This document shows positions 45,734 through 54,388 of a DNA stretch of 64,000 nt, in pieces. The translations under genes and the position numbers were made by a program. This DNA comes from CAYZGU01 sp964478165. Its GTDB lineage: Bacteria; Poribacteria; WGA-4E; JAJDTR01. Location: assembly GCA_964478165.1 (NCBI GenBank), contig CAYZGU010000021.1, positions 118,064 to 182,063 on the forward strand, written 5' to 3'. The stretch's first letter is position 1. Every line of letters starts with the position of its first letter. Below the pieces are notes generated by a model. That model was given only the letters and a program-made list of their open reading frames with translations. It made no database searches and was not told the DNA's origin.

Positions 45734-47224
45734 ATGATTAGGAATGGCCTTTTTTTTGTTATTGTAACCAGTATCTTCCTGTTGCCGTTGGCTGCGCTTT
45801 CGATAGAAGAACAGCACGAAACGACGCATGAAGACAGGGTATACGATGCGACTGCGAAACATCATGGAGTTCATGGGGCGAAGTTGCCGCTGTGGAGTAT
45901 GATTCCATTTGCCGGAATTCTGCTGTCGATTGCCATTTGGCAGCTTGTTGCGCCACGATTTTGGCATCACCATTATGGGAAGATCGCACTGGCATGGTCC
46001 TTAAGTTTTGCGATACCATACCTGGCGGTGTTTCATGGCTTAGCCCTTTATGACATCCTACATATTTACCTGATTGACTATATCCCGTTTATTATCCTAC
46101 TATGGGGATTATTCACGGTCGCAGGTGGAATTGTGGTGCGTGGCACAATCCGCGGAAGGCCGATTGTTAATGTTACGTTGCTGCTGATTGGGACAGCCAT
46201 AGCCTCGTGGGTTGGCACAACGGGAGCTTCGATGTTACTGATTCGCCCGATGATTCGTGCCAATGCCTACCGCAAGAACAAGACACATCTGATTGTCTTC
46301 TTTATATTCTTGGTCAGCAATATTGGAGGCTCTTTGACTCCATTGGGTGACCCACCCTTGTTCTTGGGTTTTCTGCATGGTGTGCCGTTTTTCTGGACAA
46401 CAACAGCGATGTTGCCGCATATGTTGTTCATGAGTGCGCTCTTATTGGTTCTGTTTTTCATTCTGGACAGTATTTTGTTCATTCGTGAGGGTGGACAGGT
46501 GCCTGATGATGGCGAAAAAGAGCCGATTCGTGTTAAGGGACTTGTTAATCTAATCTTCCTTGCCGGCATTGTTGTCGCGGTGTTACTGAGTGGTAAGCTT
46601 GAACTGGGTTATATTGGTGTTCTCGGTGTTCATTTGGCGTGGCAAAACCTCCTCCGTGACTTGCTAATTGTCGTACTCGGCCTGCTTTCCTTGAAGTATA
46701 CGCCAGTTGTGGGTAAACTTCGGCGCGAAAATCACTTTGAGTGGGAGCCTATTCGTGAAGTTGCCAAATTGTTCGCTGGAATTTTTATGACTATTATTCC
46801 GGCGCTCGCTATTCTAAAAGCGGGTGAACAAGGTGCGTTAAAAGGTCTGATTCAAGCAGTTAAGGATCCGTGGCACTATTTCTGGATAACAGGTACTTTA
46901 TCTAGTTTTTTAGATAATGCTCCCACGTATCTAACTTTCTTTAATACGGCGCTCGGGCAGCTTCATCTGACTGAGGAGATGGCTCACTTGGTGCTAATTG
47001 GCGAGGCGGTGAAACCTGAATTTGTGAAGCTCCTAACTGCCATCTCTGTTGGCGCAGTCTTCATGGGTGCAAACACGTACATCGGAAATGCACCCAATTT
47101 TCTCGTAAGAGGAATTGCTGAATCAAGTGGAATTCGAATGCCAAGTTTCTTTGGATACATGCTCTGGTCAGTTGGCATCTTAATGCCGCTCTTCGTAGTT
47201 TTGACTTTTGTGTTTTTCCGTTAA
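45734..47224 (+). CDS. Putative ion-transporter-superfamily Na+/H+ antiporter (CitMHS_2-like) inside the nuo string
   Basis: A 496-residue polytopic membrane protein with an N-terminal hydrophobic segment followed by a His-rich extracytoplasmic stretch (HETTHEDRVYDATAKHHGVHG), then about eleven further helices. Motifs include TAIASWVGTTGASMLLIRPMIRAN, SNIGGSLTPLGDPPLFLGFLHGVPFFW and TGTLSSFLDNAPTYLTFFN, and near the end GAVFMGANTYIGNAPNFLVRGIAE. The paired GDPP and DNAP segments in two repeat halves match the ion transporter superfamily group annotated as sodium:proton antiporters (NhaD-like, PF16980-type). The start ATG follows AGGGGAG. It lies between nuoM and nuoN with 9 and 20 base spacers, which is not a usual nuo gene. 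Na+ specificity is inferred from the family, not shown. Confidence 0.85.
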   Translation: MIRNGLFFVIVTSIFLLPLAALSIEEQHETTHEDRVYDATAKHHGVHGAKLPLWSMIPFAGILLSIAIWQLVAPRFWHHHYGKIALAWSLSFAIPYLAVFHGLALYDILHIYLIDYIPFIILLWGLFTVAGGIVVRGTIRGRPIVNVTLLLIGTAIASWVGTTGASMLLIRPMIRANAYRKNKTHLIVFFIFLVSNIGGSLTPLGDPPLFLGFLHGVPFFWTTTAMLPHMLFMSALLLVLFFILDSILFIREGGQVPDDGEKEPIRVKGLVNLIFLAGIVVAVLLSGKLELGYIGVLGVHLAWQNLLRDLLIVVLGLLSLKYTPVVGKLRRENHFEWEPIREVAKLFAGIFMTIIPALAILKAGEQGALKGLIQAVKDPWHYFWITGTLSSFLDNAPTYLTFFNTALGQLHLTEEMAHLVLIGEAVKPEFVKLLTAISVGAVFMGANTYIGNAPNFLVRGIAESSGIRMPSFFGYMLWSVGILMPLFVVLTFVFFR

Positions 47225-47244
47225 GTCTGGAGGATTAATTTGTA

Positions 47245-48678
47245 ATGACTCCTATCAACTGGCAGCTGTTAATGCCCGAACTAGTTGTTGTCTTGACTTT
47301 TGTAATCGTCATGGTATTCGACTTGTTCGAATCGATTCAGAAGTCAGTGCTGGCGTGGACAACGATTGCGGGAAGCGCCATTGCGTTGTGGTTGTCTGCA
47401 CAGATGCTTGACGCGGCGACAGTTGGAATCCAGTTCAACGGAATGATGAGAATTGATCGATTTTCGCTGTTCTTCAACATTATTTTTCTTTTTTCCACGA
47501 TCTTAGTGACGGCCATCTCAACGAGTTACTTAGGACGCGATGACAAACGACAGGGCGAATACTACCTGCTTGTTCTTCTGGCGACGTTGGGCATGATGTT
47601 AATGGCAGCTGCTAACGAGTTGATTGTTGTTTTTCTCGGTTTGGAGTTAATGTCATTATCTCTTTATGTCTTAGCAGGTTATTTTCGTGCTGTGCCATCG
47701 TCCAGCGAATCGGGCATGAAATATCTGCTGCTTGGTGCATTTGCGAGCGCTTTCTTCTTGTATGGCATTGCTTTGATTTATGGGGGAGCCGGCACAACTA
47801 GTATTCCGGGGATTGCTTCAGCATTGGTCACTGGAGCAAAGTCACCGCTGTTGCTCGCTGGCATGTTATTCCTTATCGTTGGATTGGGATTCAAAGTTGC
47901 ACTTGTGCCGTTTCACCAATGGGCACCTGATGTTTATGATGGTGCTCCGACGACGATTGCTGCATTTATCTCAGCTGGGCCCAAAGCAGCGGGGTTCGCT
48001 GCCTTCCTACGCATCTTTACAGAGGCGTTCCAAAGTTTTCACTCCGATTGGATTGGTGTGGTTGTTTTCCTCTCTGTGTTGACAATGACGTTCGGCAATA
48101 TGGTTGCGATTGCGCAGAGCAACATAAAACGGATGCTTGCATATTCGAGTGTCGCGCACGCGGGATACGTTCTGGTTGGCCTAGCCGCAGCAAATAAAGA
48201 TGGAATCTCCGGTGCGATGTTTTATCTGCTCGTGTATTGTGTGATGAATATTGGTGCGTTCGGAGCAGTCATTCTTACGAGGACGGAAGACGGCGAGATT
48301 TTGCGAATCTCTGATTATGCTGGATTGGGATTTCGTAGACCACTGCTCGCATTTTTCATGACGATTATGCTTCTGGCTCTTGCTGGGTTTCCTCCTATGG
48401 CTGGTTTTGTCGGAAAATTCTACATTTTTCGGGCGGCTGTGGAATCGGGGCACATCTGGCTGGTCATAATCGCTGCCGTCAACACAGCAGTTGCGGCGTT
48501 TTACTATCTCCGTGTTGTGGTGACGATGTACATGAAGGAGCCTGAAGAAGAGCTCGACATTCGGTCATACCCGGGATTGGTTGTATTTGCATTGTTAATT
48601 GCTGCGATAAGTGTTATTCTTCTGGGGCTGTTGCCGTCTTATGTTCTAAATCCAGCTCAGATGAGTACACTCTTGTAG
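47245..48678 (+). CDS. nuoN: NADH-quinone oxidoreductase subunit N
   Basis: Antiporter-like membrane subunit N, last nuo gene. The 477-residue protein shows FLGLELMSLSLYVLAGYFR (conserved Glu), GLGFKVALVPFHQWAPDVYDGAPTTIAAFISAGPKAAGFAAFLRIF (Lys) and IKRMLAYSSVAHAGYVLVGL (Lys). The C-terminal helices include AGFPPMAGFVGKFYIFRAAVESGHIWL. It is 30 bases before atpZ, so nuo and atp genes appear to form one string. Confidence 0.96.
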   Translation: MTPINWQLLMPELVVVLTFVIVMVFDLFESIQKSVLAWTTIAGSAIALWLSAQMLDAATVGIQFNGMMRIDRFSLFFNIIFLFSTILVTAISTSYLGRDDKRQGEYYLLVLLATLGMMLMAAANELIVVFLGLELMSLSLYVLAGYFRAVPSSSESGMKYLLLGAFASAFFLYGIALIYGGAGTTSIPGIASALVTGAKSPLLLAGMLFLIVGLGFKVALVPFHQWAPDVYDGAPTTIAAFISAGPKAAGFAAFLRIFTEAFQSFHSDWIGVVVFLSVLTMTFGNMVAIAQSNIKRMLAYSSVAHAGYVLVGLAAANKDGISGAMFYLLVYCVMNIGAFGAVILTRTEDGEILRISDYAGLGFRRPLLAFFMTIMLLALAGFPPMAGFVGKFYIFRAAVESGHIWLVIIAAVNTAVAAFYYLRVVVTMYMKEPEEELDIRSYPGLVVFALLIAAISVILLGLLPSYVLNPAQMSTLL

Positions 48679-48708
48679 CAGTGACCCGCTGGTCGAGGTA
48701 AATCAGGA

Positions 48709-48975
48709 ATGGGTAGGTTTGTGCGCAATGGTAATCAGTGGAATAGTCTTGATTTGGCCTCAATTGGCATGACGCTTGTGTTTGCAATTGGCATCGGATC
48801 TGGATTAGGTTGGTGGGTGGGTGGAAAATGGGGTAATCAATCCATCGGTTTAATTGTTGGTTTTGTGCTGGGAACCGCTTCGGGATTCATGGAGATGTTC
48901 CGTGCGGTTGCCCGGTGGAACCGGCGAGTAGAACGACACGAGCGGGCTAATCGAACCGATGGGGGGAATGTATAG
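48709..48975 (+). CDS. AtpZ-like accessory protein
   Basis: Small two-helix protein (88 residues) with DLASIGMTLVFAIGIGSGLGWWVGGKWG and the second helix SIGLIVGFVLGTASGFMEMFRAV followed by a basic C terminus. It matches the AtpZ/F0F1-ATPase-associated family (PF09527) that precedes atpI in many bacteria and aids Mg2+/Ca2+ or assembly functions. Its stop overlaps the start of the next gene. Confidence 0.75.
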   Translation: MGRFVRNGNQWNSLDLASIGMTLVFAIGIGSGLGWWVGGKWGNQSIGLIVGFVLGTASGFMEMFRAVARWNRRVERHERANRTDGGNV

Positions 48976-49396
48976 ATTGAGCTCTCGCTCTCCGTTTGAA
49001 GTTGACGGTCAATTTCTGACACACGTTTATCGGTTAACGACAGTTACGGGAGTGGTTGGTACTGCGATTTTGTTGGTGGTGTATGATTGGTCTTACGGTC
49101 TTAGTTTTTTCATTGGTGGTTTGTTCAGTCTGAGCGGGATTCTGTCATTAGAGTATGTGATTCGCCGGCTAGTCAAACCAAATGGTCCGCCGCGGGCTAA
49201 ACGCTCGCTCGGATTCATCATATTGGGAAAATTCACCATCGTCTTCGTCGCATTTTATCTCCTTTTGAAAGCTGATTGGCTGAATGTCTATTCTCTTGCT
49301 GGTGGAATAGGGCTGGTACAGCTTGTGATAATTCTTAAGGCGTTGGCACTCGTGGCAGGAATATTCTTCAAAAATAGCACAACTAGGAATACCTAA
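48968..49396 (+). CDS. atpI: ATP synthase subunit I-like protein
   Basis: About 142 residues with four hydrophobic helices (around 20-45, 48-70, 90-112, 115-135), the layout of AtpI (PF03899), an assembly factor for the c-ring. GGGGGG precedes the ATG closely; the frame opens at 48959. It lies seven bases before atpB, the expected place. Confidence 0.75.
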   Translation: MYRLSSRSPFEVDGQFLTHVYRLTTVTGVVGTAILLVVYDWSYGLSFFIGGLFSLSGILSLEYVIRRLVKPNGPPRAKRSLGFIILGKFTIVFVAFYLLLKADWLNVYSLAGGIGLVQLVIILKALALVAGIFFKNSTTRNT

Positions 49397-49403
49397 CACA
49401 TCT

Positions 49404-50306
49404 ATGATAAGAACGGTGCTCTATCCTTTATTGTTATTGTTACTAGTTCCTCTCTTAATGCCTTTTGATATGGGACATGCATTGGCAGAGGTTTATGATG
49501 GGGCTCCTGACAGTGGAGCTCAGGTGGATCATGGTGATGATGCCGGTCAGCACCCCCACTATTCTTGGCTGCATCCATTGTCCAGGATAATACCTGTTCC
49601 CACACCAACTCGATGGCAGCAACCCGATCTAGTTCTCAATGCTTACTTTGTTGTATTGGTCATCGTGTTGGTTTTTACCATTGTGACGCGGAAGCTTAAC
49701 CGAATTCCTAATGGAAAAGGACAGACGTTTCTTGAGTTGTTCGTGGGCGGCCTAATCGACTTCTTTGGAGGGATATTGGGTGAGCATGGAAAGAAATATG
49801 TCCCATTTGTTGGGTCTTATTTTATCTTCATCCTATTTCTGAATTATCTTGGTCTGATACCCGGTTTTCAGGCGCCGACAGCGGATCTGAACACAACTCT
49901 CGCGCTCGGCATTACGGCGGTCATCGGCGTGCATGTCATTGCGATTAAGGAGAATGGGTTTGTCGGATACTTGAAACACTTCATCGGGGATCCCGTGTGG
50001 TTGGCCCCTCTCATGTTTCCACTCCATGTTGTTGGCGAATTGGCACGTGCGGGATCTCTGGCAATCCGACTTTTCGGCAACATTTTTGGCGAAGAATCGG
50101 TGATTATCAACTTAACCCTGTTAGGGCTTGCAATCCCAGCGATTGCGGGCAAAATTCCCTGGCTCCCAATCCAGGTTCCAATGATGTTTTTTGGATTATT
50201 TGGCGGTTTTCTGCAGGCGCTCGTCTTTTCAATTCTAACGTCGATTTATATTGTCACGTTTCTGGATCATGGAGAGGACGAACACGGTGTAGAAGCTCAC
50301 CATTAA
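49404..50306 (+). CDS. atpB: ATP synthase F0 subunit a
   Basis: Stator ion-channel subunit. The 300-residue protein has the key segment ELARAGSLAIRLFGNIFGEESVI with the essential Arg, plus FLNYLGLIPGF and MFFGLFGGFLQALVFSILTSIYI. The N terminus is unusual: a signal-like hydrophobic stretch (TVLYPLLLLLLVPLLMPF) and a linker rich in Asp and His, and the C terminus is HGEDEHGVEAHH. N-terminal extensions of this kind occur in some diderm phyla. atpE follows after 49 bases. Confidence 0.95.
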   Translation: MIRTVLYPLLLLLLVPLLMPFDMGHALAEVYDGAPDSGAQVDHGDDAGQHPHYSWLHPLSRIIPVPTPTRWQQPDLVLNAYFVVLVIVLVFTIVTRKLNRIPNGKGQTFLELFVGGLIDFFGGILGEHGKKYVPFVGSYFIFILFLNYLGLIPGFQAPTADLNTTLALGITAVIGVHVIAIKENGFVGYLKHFIGDPVWLAPLMFPLHVVGELARAGSLAIRLFGNIFGEESVIINLTLLGLAIPAIAGKIPWLPIQVPMMFFGLFGGFLQALVFSILTSIYIVTFLDHGEDEHGVEAHH

Positions 50307-50355
50307 TTAACAATCGACAATCGTTTAATCTTCAATTCTACAAGGAGGATCATTC

Positions 50356-50652
50356 ATGATTTATCTTGCAGTTCTGGCGTTCGGGACAGCATTAGGTTTG
50401 CCAATTGCGGTTATTTTCGCATCAAAGGCGCAAGGAAAAGCTACCAGTACTGCGCTAGAAGGCATTGCACGACAGCCTGAGGCTGCTCCTAGTATTCAAA
50501 CAGCGATGATTATCGGTCTAGCGCTTATTGAGTCGCTTGTAATCTATTCGCTGTTGATGTTTTTCCTGTTGATGGGGAAGCTCCCTACAGGAGAGTCGCT
50601 TCGAGCAATGATCGAAGCGGATGCCAAACAGACACAGTCCGGCCAACGCTAA
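50356..50652 (+). CDS. atpE: ATP synthase F0 subunit c
   Basis: Rotor-ring proteolipid of 98 residues. The loop ARQPEA (38-43) is canonical. The ion site in helix 2 is GLALIESLVIYSLL: Glu59 is the ion carrier, followed by Ser60 and Tyr64, with Gln26 in helix 1 in the position of the Gln used by Na+ rings. Helix 1 has unexpected Lys residues at 24 and 28. The polar C-terminal extension after residue 75 is about 20 residues longer than usual. GGAGG precedes the ATG. A strong hairpin follows the gene. Confidence 0.94.
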   Translation: MIYLAVLAFGTALGLPIAVIFASKAQGKATSTALEGIARQPEAAPSIQTAMIIGLALIESLVIYSLLMFFLLMGKLPTGESLRAMIEADAKQTQSGQR

Positions 50653-50659
50653 GATGTCA

Positions 50660-50699
50660 AATCTGGGGCGTAAAGGGTTTATCTTTTACGCCCCAGATT
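50660..50699 (+). terminator. Strong hairpin between atpE and atpF
   Basis: Arms 50660-50674 and 50685-50699 pair perfectly over 15 bases, extendable by two further pairs inside (one G-U), leaving a small loop. It begins eight bases after the atpE stop and lacks a T-run. It may stabilise the upstream c-subunit message or partly terminate, matching the need for many c copies per complex. Confidence 0.6.
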
Positions 50700-50748
50700 G
50701 CGCTCTGAAACATCGTTTTCCATAGTCTAATTTAATAATAGGTTCATA

Positions 50749-51345
50749 ATGAGAACATTAAACCAAATTTTCTTTTTCAGTGTCAGTGTATTTTTTGTTC
50801 CGGTGGTTAGTTTCGCCGCGGCTGGCGCCGCTGGGGATGGCGGTTTACTAGAGGCCATTGGAATTGATCCGAAGACGATTATCCTACAGGCTCTAGGTTT
50901 CCTAATTGTCCTCCTGGTGCTATGGAAGTTTGTTTTTGGTCGTGTGGGTGGCCTTTTAGAAGAACGGCAGAACGAAATAACAGAACGGATGCATAAGTTG
51001 GAGATGGATCAGGCTGAACTCGATCGTTTGAACAGTGAAACCCGTCAACGACTAAGCGAGATTGAAGCGGAAGGACAAGCGAAGATTCAGGCCGCTATTG
51101 ATGAGGGAAGTGTTCAAAGGCAGCGGATCGTAGATCGCGCTGTTGAGGAGGCTGGAGCGGAGCTCGAAAGGGCCCGTTCTGAAATTCAGGCTGAAAAGGA
51201 TGCAGCCATTCTCGAACTGCGCGGTACAGTTGCAGAAGTTGCGATTGATGCGGCGAGTAAGATTGTCAATGAAGTACTTGATGCTGAAAAGCACCAGCAC
51301 ATTATCGATGAGTCTATCAGGCGTCTGCCTACGCAGAATGCCTGA
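50749..51345 (+). CDS. atpF: ATP synthase F0 subunit b
   Basis: Peripheral stalk subunit. The 198-residue protein has a signal-like N terminus, a membrane helix (about 44-62, ILQALGFLIVLLVLWKFVF) and a long charged coiled coil (about 70-180) ending in a dimerisation and delta-binding region. The extra N-terminal hydrophobic segment before the usual helix is noteworthy. It is 36 bases before atpH. Confidence 0.93.
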   Translation: MRTLNQIFFFSVSVFFVPVVSFAAAGAAGDGGLLEAIGIDPKTIILQALGFLIVLLVLWKFVFGRVGGLLEERQNEITERMHKLEMDQAELDRLNSETRQRLSEIEAEGQAKIQAAIDEGSVQRQRIVDRAVEEAGAELERARSEIQAEKDAAILELRGTVAEVAIDAASKIVNEVLDAEKHQHIIDESIRRLPTQNA

Positions 51346-51380
51346 GACACCAATCACTTAGGTAGGGGAGCGCATGTCCG

Positions 51381-51935
51381 TTGAGAGCTATTCGAATTGC
51401 CAAACCGTATGGAAAAGCGTTGTATGAGGCTTCAGTAGAGCAGAACGTTTTGGATGACATAGTGACGGATGTCCACCGGGTCGTCGAGCTGATGAGGGAT
51501 TCAGAGGAGTTCGAGCAGTTTGTAATCAACCCAATGTTGTCTCCTCAAATTAAGAGCGACTTGTTACAGCAACTTTTGGGTGAAGCGGTTCATCCGCTTT
51601 TAGTTAATTTTCTGCTCTTGTTGGCAGCCAAACAGCGCGAGAGGTTGTTGGTCTCAATCTTACAGACATTCTTGGAAATTGTCGATTTGAGAGCGAACCG
51701 ACTAATCGCGCAGGTGACATCCGCAGTTCCGATTAACGATGCCCAGCAGGCGAGTCTTGTTAAGCAATTGAGCGAATATTCGGGCAAGGAAGTACGGCTT
51801 GAACTGAGCGAAGATGTCACTGTTAAAGGCGGAATTGTTGTGCGACTAGGTGATACCGTCTTCGATGGAAGTGTCACAGCACAGCTTCAGCGAATGAAGG
51901 AGTTACTTGCAAGTGGCCAGACCAGGAAGGGGTAA
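51381..51935 (+). CDS. atpH: ATP synthase F1 subunit delta
   Basis: Links the peripheral stalk to the F1 head. The 184-residue protein shows IAKPYGKALYEASVEQNVLDDI, FVINPMLSPQIKSDLL, NFLLLLAAKQRERLL and the C-terminal LSEDVTVKGGIVVRLGDTVFDGSVTAQLQRMKELL, diagnostic of AtpH. The TTG at 51381 lies ten bases after GGGGAG; a nearby ATG is out of frame. Confidence 0.94.
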   Translation: MRAIRIAKPYGKALYEASVEQNVLDDIVTDVHRVVELMRDSEEFEQFVINPMLSPQIKSDLLQQLLGEAVHPLLVNFLLLLAAKQRERLLVSILQTFLEIVDLRANRLIAQVTSAVPINDAQQASLVKQLSEYSGKEVRLELSEDVTVKGGIVVRLGDTVFDGSVTAQLQRMKELLASGQTRKG

Positions 51936-51970
51936 ATAGCGAATGCTATCGAATGAGGGAGAAATAGGTT

Positions 51971-53506
51971 ATGGCAAGAGAAGTTAGACCAGACGAAGTG
52001 TCAAATATTCTGAAGCAACAGCTGCTAAAATTCGACGAACGGGTTGACGTTTACGATGCTGGAACAGTTTTGGATGTTGGAGATGGAATTGCTCGCGTGC
52101 ATGGGCTTGCAAACGTGATGGCGAGCGAGATGATTGAGTTCCCGAATGAAGTATTCGGCATGGCTTTTAATCTCGAAGAAGATAACGTTGGTTGTGTCCT
52201 TTTTGGCGAGGATAAGTTAATCCACGAAGGCGATATTGCCAAGCGTACAAACCGACTGCTTGAGGTTCCTGTCGGTGAAGAGCTGCTTGGCCGCGTTGTC
52301 AATGCCCTTGGTCAGCCGATTGATGGTAAAGGAGCGATTGATACCAAGGAGACGCTTCCGGTCGAACGGAAAGGACTTGGAATTGTGCAACGCCAACCAG
52401 TAAGTGAACCGCTTTATACCGGTTTAAAGGCTATTGATAGTATGACGGCAATCGGACGCGGGCAGCGCGAGCTGATTATCGGAGACCGCCAAACAGGCAA
52501 GACGGCCATTCCAATTGACACCATCATTAACCAGAAAGACACTGATGTGTTTTGTATCTATGTGGCGGTTGGCCAGAAGGGATCGACAGTTGCACAAGTT
52601 GTGAACATTCTAGAACAATACGGCGCGATGGATTACACAATCGTCGTTTCCGCGCCGGCGAGCGATCCTTCTCCGCTTCAATATCTGGCTCCATATACAG
52701 GAACTTCTATGGGGGAGTATTTCCGTGATAGAGGCCAACATGCACTTATTGTTTATGATGATTTGACAAGGCATGCTTGGGCGTACCGTCAGATGTCCCT
52801 TCTTTCCCGGCGGCCACCGGGGCGTGAGGCGTATCCAGGTGATGTTTTCTACCTGCATTCGCGTTTGTTGGAACGCTCTGCAAAGCTCAGCGATCAATTA
52901 GGAGGTGGCTCCCTGACTTCTTTACCCATTATCGAAATATTCGAGGGCGATCTCACAACCTACATCCCAACGAATGTTATTTCTATTACCGATGGCCAGA
53001 TTTATCTTACATCTGAGCTGTTCAATTCGGGTGTTCGACCAGCTATTGACGTTGGGACCTCGGTATCGCGGGTCGGGGGGGATGCTCAGACCAAGGCCAT
53101 GAAGGCAGATGAAGTTGCCGGCAGCCTAAAACTCGATTTAGCTAGTTTTCGCGAAGTTGCAGCATTTGCACAGTTTGGATCCGATCTTGATACTTCTACG
53201 CAGGCGCAACTGCGACGTGGAGAGCGTTTGGTCGAATTGCTCAAGCAACCGCAATATGCTCCAATGCCAGTGGAAAAAGAAATTGTCGCGATTTTTTGTG
53301 GGGCCACTGGTTATTTAGATGATATTGAGGTGACCGAAGTCTCCCGATTTGAATCTGAATTTATCGCCTATATGGAGAGCAACCACGCGAATCTGTTAGC
53401 GGAGATTGCTAATATCGGTGCTTTGAGCGATGAACTTGTTGACGCCCTGCACGCAGCGGTGAAAAGTTTCAAAGAAAAGTTCAAATCAGAAACGGAATCA
53501 CAATAG
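51971..53506 (+). CDS. atpA: ATP synthase F1 subunit alpha
   Basis: Non-catalytic nucleotide-binding subunit of F1. The 511-residue protein has the P-loop GDRQTGKT (171-178), the Walker B region around HALIVYDDLTRHAWAYRQMSLLSRRPPGREAYPGDVFYLHSRLLERS, and the C-terminal domain GLINEGELS-type. It is the usual size. The ATG follows GGGAGAAATAGGTT with a purine-rich site. It precedes atpG by 15 bases. Confidence 0.97.
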   Translation: MAREVRPDEVSNILKQQLLKFDERVDVYDAGTVLDVGDGIARVHGLANVMASEMIEFPNEVFGMAFNLEEDNVGCVLFGEDKLIHEGDIAKRTNRLLEVPVGEELLGRVVNALGQPIDGKGAIDTKETLPVERKGLGIVQRQPVSEPLYTGLKAIDSMTAIGRGQRELIIGDRQTGKTAIPIDTIINQKDTDVFCIYVAVGQKGSTVAQVVNILEQYGAMDYTIVVSAPASDPSPLQYLAPYTGTSMGEYFRDRGQHALIVYDDLTRHAWAYRQMSLLSRRPPGREAYPGDVFYLHSRLLERSAKLSDQLGGGSLTSLPIIEIFEGDLTTYIPTNVISITDGQIYLTSELFNSGVRPAIDVGTSVSRVGGDAQTKAMKADEVAGSLKLDLASFREVAAFAQFGSDLDTSTQAQLRRGERLVELLKQPQYAPMPVEKEIVAIFCGATGYLDDIEVTEVSRFESEFIAYMESNHANLLAEIANIGALSDELVDALHAAVKSFKEKFKSETESQ

Positions 53507-53521
53507 GACCGGTCTATTTCT

Positions 53522-54388
53522 ATGGCAACGTTACGTGAGATTCGCCGACGTATTGCAAGCATTGAGAATATTGCGCAAGTAACGGACGCAATGCGAGTTG
53601 TTGCAGCCGCAAGACTTCGTCGTGCGCAAGAAGATATCATGGCAACGCGCCCATTTGCTGAAAAATTCAACGCCATTGTAGGGCACCTGATTGCGCAGAT
53701 TGAAAATCCTTGTCACCCGTTATTGGAGGAACGCAAACTAAATCAGGTCTGCATTATTTCTGTTTCGGCAGATCGTGGGCTCTGTGGTAGTTTTAACAGC
53801 AGCGTCATCCGTACCACTGTCCAGAGGGCGCAGCATTATCGAGAGCGGGGTGCGGTCGTTAAGATTATCTGTGTGGGCAGGCGTACGCGGGATTATTTTG
53901 CGCGCCGACACTATGAAGTGATTGCTGAACACGTGAACGTTTTTCGGCAACTTGGGTTCGAGACGGCTGTTGATATCATCGCCGGGTTTGAACAAACATA
54001 CATAAACAAACAATTTGACAGGGTAGAGGTAATTTACAATAATTTTGAATCCGCGATTCTCCAAACCGTTCTTATTGAGCAATTGTTACCGCTTACTCCT
54101 GAAGCACCAATCGGTGACGAACTCTTTCTTGACTATGTATATGAACCGACCCAAGAAGGTGTTTTTAATGAGGTGGTGGCAAAACACCTCGGCATCCAGA
54201 TGTGGAAAGTTTTATTAGATTCTAACGCTGCGGAGCAGGCTGCACGAATGGCGGCGATGGAAAATGCAACACGGAATGCCAATGACCTCATTGATCAACT
54301 CATTCTTCAACGAAACCGTGCTCGCCAGACTCAGATTACAACTGAGATTTCGGAAATTGTCAGTGGCGCAGCGGCTTTGGAGGACTAG
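53522..54388 (+). CDS. atpG: ATP synthase F1 subunit gamma
   Basis: Central rotor shaft. The 288-residue protein begins ATLREIRRRIASIENIAQVTDAMRVVAAARLRRAQ, contains ISVSADRGLCGSFNSSVIR, and ends with AARMAAMENATRNANDLIDQLILQRNRARQTQITTEISEIVSGAAAL, all diagnostic. It is followed by an unusual 581-base gap before atpD. Confidence 0.96.
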   Translation: MATLREIRRRIASIENIAQVTDAMRVVAAARLRRAQEDIMATRPFAEKFNAIVGHLIAQIENPCHPLLEERKLNQVCIISVSADRGLCGSFNSSVIRTTVQRAQHYRERGAVVKIICVGRRTRDYFARRHYEVIAEHVNVFRQLGFETAVDIIAGFEQTYINKQFDRVEVIYNNFESAILQTVLIEQLLPLTPEAPIGDELFLDYVYEPTQEGVFNEVVAKHLGIQMWKVLLDSNAAEQAARMAAMENATRNANDLIDQLILQRNRARQTQITTEISEIVSGAAALED

